Below are positions 56,319 to 64,000 of a stretch of DNA of 64,000 bases, in pieces. The stretch is taken from the NCBI RefSeq assembly GCF_040412425.1, contig NC_089756.1:2789998-2853997 (forward strand). The letters run 5' to 3'. Origin of the DNA: Macrobrachium rosenbergii (lineage: Eukaryota > Arthropoda > Malacostraca > Decapoda > Palaemonidae). Position 1 is the stretch's first letter; the number at the start of each line of letters is the position of its first letter. The position numbers and the translations under genes were made by a program. The notes under the pieces were generated by a model that was given only the letters and a program-made list of their open reading frames with translations, ran no database searches and was not told the origin of the DNA.

Positions 56319-56834
56319 ATAAATATTGCCCTCTCTTCAGTAGATAATCTAGCTTGAGCATCCAACGTGTCATGCTATGCCTACCTTCTTATCCTCGAAT
56401 TTTTCAAAGGTGTAGGTTGAGAGACCTATACATAGATTGCTTGCGTTTAGTCCGTATTTCTCTTCTTTTCTTTTTATGGTTACAGTCTTAGACACAATGT
56501 TGTATGTGACCATACCATTACTATTTCAGTTGAAAATAGCATATTAGTTAAACTGTCTGATCACATGAATATACCATTAAATAAAAAAACAGTTGGTCTC
56601 TATGTCTGCTAGCGCTGTGGATAGAAAAAAACTTTTATGGCAACCATTTTGTACGCCATCTTGGTTACAATTCATTTAGTAAGGGTTTTCAATAAAATGT
56701 GTGGTATGGAACATTTTTATAACCTAAAGTCGAGGTTTAAAAAAAAAAACTGGCATATTCCATCCAATAGATGCTCCCAAACCAGTGAATCTCAACATAG
56801 ATGGCGGCCATTTTGAAAAATAGCCGCCATCTTG
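56319..56834. other. Noncoding 3' region of the Academ-like element
   Basis: AT-rich DNA with GCCATCTTGG and GATGGCGGCCATTTTG motifs that also occur near the left end. No gene seen. Confidence 0.6.
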
Positions 56835-56948
56835 GATTTTCAGGTGGCCAGCGCCCTTTTCTAAGAGAGCGTAGTCTTAGGAATGTTTGTGCCAAATTTC
56901 ATGCTTGTTTCACTATCTGAACGATTTTTACAGCAATCTGCTGCACTA
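56835..56948 (+). repeat. Right terminal inverted repeat of the Academ-like element
   Basis: Starts GTGGCCAGCGCCCTTTTCT and ends AGCAATCTGCTGCACTA, mirroring the left repeat with a few differences. Confidence 0.88.
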
Positions 56949-56952
56949 CTAT

Positions 56953-59900
56953 CCCCAGAGTGTGTCCTGAGGTAGGAGGCAAAAGATGTAATATCTCTCG
57001 TTCTAGCGTCGACATGGACCCACATGCCCTTTGCCTAACTTACAGGGGACGTGTATGTTCGCACAACGCTCCTTGTAGCGAGTGTTGTACCTGGTCTCCC
57101 GAGCAGTGGAAGAGGTTCGAAGGGAGGAGACACTACCGTCGGAAGCCCGCCAAGGAATCGTCCGAGGCTAACGCCCCCAACAACTCTACTGGTGGCTAAT
57201 GTGTCGGGATCATTTCTCCCTCCCTGCGAACTTCCCTTGCTTGCTCCCTCTCCCTTGGGTGAGGACTCCCCCTCCCCTTCCTCATTTGTTTCATCAGGTG
57301 TGGAAGGGCAGTTGATCAGGACATCCTCTCAGGGGCCTCCCCTTGCTCTTGGGGGCGGAATTTTTCCCCCAGAGCAATTGGAGGCTTCCCATTTTGACCC
57401 GTCTGTTTCCTCAGGTTTGGAGGTGGGAGTTCCTACGGACCAGGTATTGGACTTGTCTTCTGCCTGGATACACCTGGGTCTACCTGGTGTTCTGTCACTG
57501 GAGGGCCTGGTGTCCCACCTGTCTGGCACTCCAGTGACAACCCACTCGGCTACCCGCTACCACCACCACGACTGTCACCATGTTTGCGTTCGGGAAGCTG
57601 CCTGTGACAGTGGCTTCGCACCCTAGACACCCAGGTTTTGGCTGCTCCTGCCTCTCACCATCCTGTGCCGCTGCCCCCTGGGTTCCTGGCCCCGCTATCT
57701 CGACCTGGGCCTTCATATATGGTGACGTCGTCGGTGCCGTACGTGACATTTCCTGCCCCTGTTGCTGACCCTGGCTCGTTCATGACAATGGTTCCGGCTC
57801 CTCGCTTCCCTGTCTCTTGGCCCAGCCTGGCTGCTGACACGCCTCCTGTGCCTTCGACCCTGGCTCAGCCTGGCCTGGCTGCTCACACGCCACCCATGCC
57901 TTCGACCCTGGCTCAGCCTGGCCTGGCTGCTCGCACGCCACCCGTGCCTTCATCCCTGGCTCCTCCACTGGACATTTCTGGCTGCCACGCCGATGTTTCT
58001 GCTCCGGCAACTGCTGGCCCGAGCACCGTCTACGCTGCCTGGGTTGCGCCTGCTGCTGTGGCCCCCCTGGTTGCTCCTGAGTCTTCGGCTGCTCCTGCAT
58101 GGTTTGGGGACCTGACCTCGATTCTGAGGAAGATGGCGAAGAAGTCAAAGAAGAGATCGCGGAAGGTGTCGTCGTCATTGTCTTCATCTTCGTCTTTGTC
58201 TTCGTCTTCATCTGCAGCCTCTTCTTCCTCTTCTCCTTCTGAGGCTACCCAGCCAAAAAAGAAGAAGCCTGCCTCCTCCCCCCCCTCAAAGAGGTCTCAC
58301 ACCGAGACCTCCAAGGGGCTGCCTCCTTCCACAGGGAAGGCAGTGGGATCTCTCGCTGGCTCTTCCCGATCCACGGATCAGGGAACCGCTGCTCTGTCTC
58401 CCAGGTCAGTCGCATTGGGAGACAAGGGCGTGCAGACCATGGCCCGCACTCCCCCTGCTGAGCCGAAGAAACTTGCTTCTAAGGCCAGCGGGTCCACGTC
58501 GGACACTCACGCGCGATTCGCTCCGAGTACCCAGGTTTCCAAGGAGACCCGGGTACCCCAGTCTGGTATGGGAGAAACCTCTCTCCATACAGACTTGGGC
58601 GTGGGGCGAGAGAAAGAGTCCGGGCATGCAGGTGCCCTACTCTTCCTACTGGTACTTCTGTGAGTGCCAAGCCAGGTTCCCGGGAAGGTGCACCAGTCCC
58701 TCGAGTCCAGACACCTGGAGAAGCAGAGAAGAGGTCCCCTGCTCAGTCTTCCTAAGAGGTTACGGGCTCGAAGAAGACTGGGGCGCGTCTAGAGGACAGT
58801 GCAAGTTCGCGCCAGCCAGCCGTGCGCTAGACTCCTCCCAGTCCCCGGCCACGTTTGCGCGGCCAGCCTGGCTCAGGGGAGACGAGTGCGCGGCTTGACT
58901 CAGGCGAGCGGCTCCGCTCTCCTCGGGAGACTGCTTTGCCCAGGCGTAAGCTCTCTCCTCAACCCAGGCTGCCGTCACCACCACGGGTTGGTGATCGCTC
59001 CCGGCTCGCTGCCCCTGTTGGTTCTGCCAGCAGGGCCAGTGGGAGCACCCGATCCTCCTCGCCTGTCCCCTCTACCTCCTGGGCTCCTTCCAGGGGGCAA
59101 GTCAGACATGAAGAACTCTGGCGAGTTGTCTCCCCAGAGTTTTACCTCGGGGGCGTACGTGCCTGGCTCAGTCCTCGATTCGACCAGGTTTTATGCCCGC
59201 GTGGTGCAGGAAGGATCACGGGGGTCTGCCGAGGTTCTCCCTCCTGCAGGGAGAGTAGATCAGGAGGACCGAACCCTGGAAAGACTCCAGGGTCCTCTCC
59301 CCCAGGATGCGGACACCCCCAAGATACAGAGCACGTTTGCTGAGGTTATTGCGCTGATTCGTCAGCAAAACAACCTTGGGGAAGGGACCATGGCCTCGTC
59401 TGTGGATCGTCTGTTGCGCCTCGAATCCTACTGGGGACCCAAAAAGGAACCCAAGGCTTCGGTGGGGCTGCCAGTGTCCATGCTTGCCGAGGGGTCCTCA
59501 ATCAAGTGAATGGTCTTGTGTCTCAGCAAGACAGTTCGCTCAGATCGAACTGCTCGGACAAGCTTCTTCCCCCTCCTCTGCCTCGCCAGAAGCGCTTCTA
59601 CGCACCATGGGAGAGGGCATTGCCGCCTAAACAGGTTGGCCCAGACCTGGTTCATCTGGATCTGGGTCTTACGTTGCAGCAACTTACTGCAGAGAGCATC
59701 TCCCTCTCTCAGCAAGAAGCCGCAACCCTGGAAGCCACCGCCATGGCAGCCTTCCAGGCAGTCTCCTGGTTCAATCTGTGATCCTTCACAGTATCCAAGG
59801 TGGCTGCTTCCTCGGGCACTATCGTACCCAGGGAGGACTCCGCCTTCGGAAGACTATGCCAGTCTGGAGGCAGGGCCATCTCCTACCTCGCCCACCAGAC

Positions 59901-60393
59901 AGCAAACCTGTGGGCTAACCTGGCCCTGAAGCGAAGGGACGCCGTTCTCTCTTGCTTCTCCAGGTCTGTGGGGCCCGAGTCGGCAATGACCCTGCGGAAT
60001 GGACTGTTGCTGGGCTCCGCCTATCTCTTTCCTAGGGAGTTGGTGGACACTGCGGTGGATAAACACCGAGCCGATGACAGCGACCGGCTTGTCCACCAGG
60101 CAGTGGCCAAGACCTCCGGATCTTCGCGTTCCACTGCGGCCAGGCCCCTAAGAAGTCCCAGTCTTCCTTTAGAAAGAGCGGGTCTTCCCGCCCCTTTCAG
60201 CCCGCTTTCCAATCCGGAAAAGGGGGCAAGGGGAGGAAGAAGAAGGGAAAACGCTAGGGGTGGCGTTCCCCCCCAAATGCTGCCGAAGGTGGGGGGGGGA
60301 GGTGCCTGTCGAGCCATTGGGCAACATGGCAGTGACACAGAGCCAAGACCTGGATATTGGATGTTCTTCGGGAGGGATATCCACTACCCTTAG
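56953..60393 (+). pseudogene. Gag-like ORF1 of DIRS copy C (start cut off by the insertion)
   Basis: The first codons (MMNVDKPSKSSY from ATG 52276) lie left of the Academ-like insertion. To its right the Cys array continues: CPEVGGKRC, ALCLTY, CSECCTWSPEQW. It is followed by a Pro-rich part with 20-residue repeats and a Lys then Ser-rich tract (KKSKKRSRKV then poly-Ser, 58130-58245). The C-terminal domain at 59340-59960 has VIALIRQQNNLGE, AISYLAHQTANLWANLALKR and RRDAVLS, then a basic tail. Frame changes occur near 57600, 58660 and 59510. Probable structural protein, same family as copy B. Confidence 0.72.
57836..57962 (+). repeat. 60-bp tandem repeat in copy C gag
   Basis: Two to two and a half units encode TPPVPSTLAQPGLAAH-type 20-residue repeats. 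GC-rich and in frame. Confidence 0.85.
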
Positions 60394-60429
60394 AGTCTCG
60401 GCCTCCCTCTCATCTCTCTCAGTCCATCT

Positions 60430-61945
60430 CTGCACATACATCCAAGGAACTCCGAAGGTCACCGCACTACAGCAAGAAGTGCAAACCATGCTGAGCAAGG
60501 ATGCTGTGGAAGCCGTGTTGGACCAGTCTCCAGGCTTTTACAGCCGTGTCTTTCTCGTAGAGAAAGCCACAGGGGGATGGAGACCAGTCACAGACTTCTC
60601 TCCCCTAAACCGATTCGTTCGCCAGACTCGGTTCACGATGGAAACAGCGCAATCCATGCTTGCTTCTATCAGGGAGAATGACTTCATGCTTACGGTGGAC
60701 TTGAAGGATGCGTATTTTCAAATATCCATTCATCCGTCTTCTCGCAAGTACCCCTCCTTTATCCTTGGGGAGACAGTCTTCCAATTCAGGACACTCTGCT
60801 CCGGGCTCTCGACCGCTCCCCAGGTATTCACAAGAATCTTCTCTCTCGTGTCAGCTTGGGCTTACTCGCATGGGATACGTCTATTGAGGTATCTTGACGA
60901 CTGGCGAGCTCCCCCTCGCAGTTGCTACAGGACAGGGATCAACTCCTCGAGTTTTGCCGCGATCTTGGGATCTTGGTGAACCTCGAGAAGTCAGATCTCA
61001 CCCCCAAGCAGAGGATAAAGTACCTGGGCATGCTGATAGACTCAGTGGCAGCGAAAGTCTTTCCATCGGACTCGTATCAGCAGGTTCAGGCAGGCAGCAC
61101 AGCTGTCCCTGTCATGACAGGAGCAGCCAGCCCAACAATGGCAAGTCGTCATCGGTCACCTGTTGTCGCTGGAGAAGCTGGTACCTCATGGGCATCTTCA
61201 CCTGCAGTCTCTACAATGGAGGCTAAAGAAGTATTGGTCCCAGTCCCGAGACCCCCAGTCCTTCCACATCCCTCTCTCCGAGGAGGTGAGAGAGGACCTT
61301 CGCTGGTGGGAACCTCTTGATAGGAGTATCCCTGCATACTCCCCCTCCGGACATGCTGCTGTTCTCAGATGCATCGACCAAGGGATGGGGCACACACCTG
61401 GAGGAGTTGCTGACTTCGGGAGTGTGGCATCGGGACAACAAGTGCCTTCACATCAACATCCTGGAACTCCAGGCAGCCTTCCTGGCTCTCCAAAAGTTCG
61501 GGATCGGTGATGGGACACTCCGTGGTACTGATGAGCGACAATACCACAGTAGTGGCATACGTCAACGAGCAGGGGGCCTAGTGTCCCTCCCAGCTCCACC
61601 AGTTGACAATGCCGGTGCAATGAGTGGGCCGTGGCTCACTGGGTGAGAGCTGTCAGCCAAGTACATTCCAGGCAAGAGGAATGTTGTGGCAGACAGGCTC
61701 AGCCGCCAGAATCAGGTGATAGGAACCGAATGGTCCCTTCACTCAAAAGTGACGGAAAGGCTATTCAACCTGTGGGGGCATCTAGTCATCGACCTGTTTG
61801 CCACCCAGCACAAGAGAAAACTCCAGGTCTTCTGCTCAGTTGTGCCGGACCCATGGGCCGCTGCGGAGGACACTTTCCAGCACCTGTGGGACAACCTCGA
61901 CGTTTACGCCTTTCCTCCGTTCTGTCTAATTCGCTGAGTTATCAA
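60430..61945 (+). pseudogene. RT-RNase H of DIRS copy C
   Basis: RT shows SPGFYSRVFLVEKATGGWRP, FSPLNRFVRQTRF, TVDLKDAYFQISIHP (first Asp), LCSGLSTAPQVFTRIF and the active site LLRYLDDW. A one-base shift just after it moves to LLQDRDQLLEFCRDLGILV and LTPKQRIKYLGMLID. RNase H begins LLFSDASTKGWGTHLEE with ILELQAAFLALQKF (Asp and Glu present), and after another shift KRNVVADRLSRQ. The bridge reads VIDLFATQHKRKLQVF and YAFPPFCLIR. RT and RNase H catalytic residues are kept, the frame is not. Confidence 0.85.
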
Positions 61946-62099
61946 CCAAGTGATGATCACTCCGAATCTCAGAATGATTTTGGTGGCACCCAAATGGCTG
62001 CAGGCCGTTTGGTATCCCGACCTGCTAGCTCTCCTCTTCGAGGCGCCGAGAGATCTCCCCTGGCCCGACCTGCTGTGCCAACCCCGTGAGCAGTACCAC

Positions 62100-63020
62100 C
62101 AGGCAGTGCAGTCCCTGTATCTTCACGGCTGGAGGTTATCCACCATCTCCTGCAAGCGAGGGGCTTTTCGCATTGCGCAGCAATGGAGATGGCCCAGTAC
62201 CTCAGACAATCCTCCGCAGCAGTATACAAGTGAAAGTGGTCCGTCTTCTGTGGTTGGTGTCGTTGACGGGGTATCTCTCCAGTCGGAGCTACTATTCAGT
62301 AGGTTGCGGACTTCCTCATCTTCTTTCGTGGAGGGAAGCTTCTCTCCGTTTCAGCTGTGAAAGGCTACCGTGCCGCACTCGGCCTAGTCTTGTGGCTGAA
62401 AGGAGTAGACATCTCTTCCTCCTTCGAGATTTCCCTACTGTTGAGAAGCTTTGAAAGGTCTTGCCCAACTAGGGATCTCAGGCCCCCTGCATGGGATGTG
62501 ACTCTCATTCTAAGGAGCCTGACTTGTGCACAGTACGAGCCTTTATGAGAGTCATCAGACAGGGATCTGACCCTCAAGACCATCTTCCTGCTGGCCCTGG
62601 CATTGGCGAAGAGAGTTGGCAAACTACACGGACTTTCCTTCGATGTTAAACACTCGAGGGGATGGGGATCAGTTACGCTCGATTTCGTCCTGGATTTCGT
62701 AGTGAAGACTCAGAATCCTTCACGATCCCCTCCCTAGAGGACTTTGTAAGTAATGAACCAGACAAGATGCTACTGTGTCCTGTTAGAGTGCTGTGGCGCT
62801 ATCTGAAGAGGACTTGATGTCTCCGGCCTGAGTGTCGACGACTCTTTGTTAGTACTGGCTCAACCAAGAAGGAAGTGTCCAAGAACACCATCTCTCTCTG
62901 GCTTCATGAGACGATAAGGAGAGCGTGTTCTGCTGCAGGAAAAGACAACACCGTGCGCTTCAGCTGAGAGCTCACGAAGTCCGCGGCATCGGTCCGTCCC
63001 TCACATTCTAGAAGAACATG
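62100..63020 (+). pseudogene. Tyrosine recombinase of DIRS copy C, lacking the Tyr end
   Basis: The N-terminal domain is RGFSHCAAMEMAQYLRQSS, KWSVFCGWC, VADFLIFFR and VSAVKGYRAALGLVLWLKG, with in-frame stops. The catalytic entry is LALALAKRVGKLHGL (Arg present, SEL changed to GKL). Then come DFVVKTQNPS, RVLWRYLKRT and the HxxR box AHEVRGIGPSLTF near 62975. The sequence then goes straight to noncoding DNA. The block with W-x-FTSFYLRDV seen in copy B is missing, so the catalytic Tyr is gone. Confidence 0.78.
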
Positions 63021-63450
63021 TCAGTTCTGTAGGAGGGGAGCGGATGCGCCATTACATGCTGGATCTGGCGGTCGATACAGGTAAGCACCCAACGGGAGCT
63101 CCGTTCTATTTTCCGTTCAGGATGATAGAAGCAACCCCACTCCTTCCCTTGCAAGGGGGTGGGAAGGAGACCATAACTATAAGACAAACCCAATGCTTGT
63201 TATTGATTGCCTTAATGTCATCCAACTCCAAGTTCTTCCTAGGCTACTTTGCATGAACTGATGATTCCTCTTTCATGCAAAGGGACCCAGAAGTCTGATA
63301 ATTGATCCCACGTTTCTTACAACCCGATCATTTTGTCAGAGGCAGTTTTCTCTTCCTTGCTCTGTCGACCAGGAAGGGAAGACAAGGTGTGGTGAACTCC
63401 AGTCAGTTCAGGAGACTCACTCAGATTCCTTCCTCCAACCAGTGAGTCTT
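63021..63450 (+). other. 3' noncoding region of DIRS copy C
   Basis: Similar to 75-445 of copy G (CCTTGCAAGGGG-GGAAGGAGACC, ATAAGACAAACCC, GTGGTGAACTCCAGTCAGTTC). No gene. Confidence 0.7.
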
Positions 63451-63554
63451 CCTAATGTAAAGGACCGAGGGTTTATATATCGTGTCGGAACAAATCGGTT
63501 TTTAAAAGTAAATTGTATTTTTCCTAACTATACAAACCCAAGGTCCTTTACATT
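63451..63554. repeat. Internal complementary region of DIRS copy C
   Basis: CCTAATGTAAAGGACCGAGG matches the inverted left outer end and CTATACAAACCCAAGGTCCT the inverted right outer end. The junction lies near GGAACAAATCGG. Confidence 0.88.
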
Positions 63555-63594
63555 TCATGCCCACCTCATGCCACCCCTCAATCTGATACCAGGG

Positions 63595-63789
63595 ACGAAA
63601 GGCAGATTGGAATATTTACATCTGGGCAGGTGGTACTCCCGCCTCCCGGATTGTAGTTAACTGTCTAACCGCCTTGTTCAAAAGTTCAACAGCCTTTTCC
63701 AGCCTATGCTGAAAGTAATTCCTAATGTAAAGGACCTTGGGTTTGTATAGTTAGGAAAAATGCAATTTTCTTTTAAAAATTGTGATGTT
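63595..63789 (+). repeat. Right inverted terminal repeat of DIRS copy C
   Basis: Mirror of the left repeat, continuing into the outer GTTAGGAAAAATGCAATTTT tail. Confidence 0.9.
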
Positions 63790-64000
63790 AGCTTAAACAT
63801 TACTATTTAGATTAATTTTTGACACCAGCATATAGCTGTATTACTATATTTGAAATTTAATTTTTGAATGTCATGCCATTCAGGCTAACTGCTATAAAAC
63901 TAATTTGTATATTCAATCCAGGCAACTGTTTTATTTGGCTTAGGTTAATTCTTCTAGCTCAATCTGCCTTGCAGCTAAGATTGGAGGAGATCTTAAAAGC
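63790..64000. other. Unassigned AT-rich DNA right of DIRS C
   Basis: About 210 bp without coding potential or a repeat shared with the rest of the window. It is the right flank of DIRS C. Confidence 0.4.

Larger units (their letters stand above)
52312..56948 (+). mobile_element. Academ-like DNA transposon, 4,637 bp, in DIRS C gag
   Basis: Long terminal inverted repeats of about 110 bp begin TAGTGCAGCAG and share ATCGTTCAGATAGTGAAACA, AGCATGAAATTTGG and AGAAAAGGGCGCTGGCCAC. They are flanked by CTAT on both sides (52308-52311 and 56949-56952), a 4-bp target duplication. An alternative reading is TA duplication with ends starting GTGCAGCAG. The coding region holds an N-terminal zinc region, an XPG/FEN-like nuclease and a C-terminal Cys-rich domain. 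XPG nuclease, a Cys8-type finger and 3-4 bp TSDs are described for the Academ superfamily. It splits the first codons of DIRS C gag. Confidence 0.72.
52024..63789 (+). mobile_element. DIRS-type retrotransposon copy C, split by an Academ-like transposon
   Basis: Inverted terminal repeats (52024-52192 and 63595-63789), an ICR (63451-63554), gag, RT-RNase H and recombinase are present. Without the insert it is about 7.1 kb. The outer ends share TGTT with the ICR junction, less cleanly than in A and E. It is the same family as B and G. The recombinase lacks its Tyr-containing C-terminus. Confidence 0.88.

Overview
This 64 kb window looks like animal genomic DNA made almost entirely of transposable elements nested inside one another. 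I found no convincing host gene. Three things point to a crustacean, probably a decapod: a tRNA-derived SINE whose body I recall from decapod sequences, many DIRS-type (tyrosine recombinase) retrotransposons of two or more families, and AT-rich LINE and satellite DNA. That assignment is inference. Nearly every coding region carries frameshifts or stops, so most are called pseudogenes.

Layout. 1-892: 3' end of a DIRS copy (G), inserted in a minus-strand DIRS (D, 893-10160). D is split by a complete plus-strand DIRS (A, 2541-9094). 11086-36000: a plus-strand I-type LINE (H: ORF1 with CCCH fingers, EEP endonuclease, RT, RNase H, C-terminal zinc motif). H is split by a SINE, a piggyBac-ended satellite element (PB1, 12899-17136), a possible solo LTR, a DIRS copy (E, 21084-27676, itself holding a pogo/Tigger-type MITE), a minus-strand Gypsy element (F, 28306-35259, with a second satellite element PB2 in its 5' LTR), and a second MITE. 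36180-38367: a SINE fragment and a minus-strand unassigned, perhaps gag-like, relic. 38368-51888: DIRS B, split by a Tigger transposon (41945-48922) that itself carries PB3. 52024-63789: DIRS C, with an Academ-like DNA transposon (52312-56948) in its gag region.

The DIRS copies show the full architecture: inverted terminal repeats, gag-like ORF with a Cys motif, RT-RNase H, tyrosine recombinase, and an internal complementary region (ICR) matching the two outer ends. For A and E the ICR gives the circle junction, and comparing it with the two genomic junctions identifies a 5-bp (TTTTT) and a 4-bp (ATAT) core. Removing each element at its core restores the interrupted reading frame of its host element.

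The most unusual item is a family of three TTAA-flanked elements (PB1-3) with CCCTT-type ends whose interiors are tandem arrays of a roughly 350-385 bp satellite. PB1 is a head-to-head palindrome, and PB2 keeps a possible remnant of an original coding region. These look like satellite DNA carried by piggyBac-type ends.

Boundaries come from reading repeats by eye. Those with matched repeats or TSDs should be right to a few bases; coding boundaries inside decayed elements are approximate.
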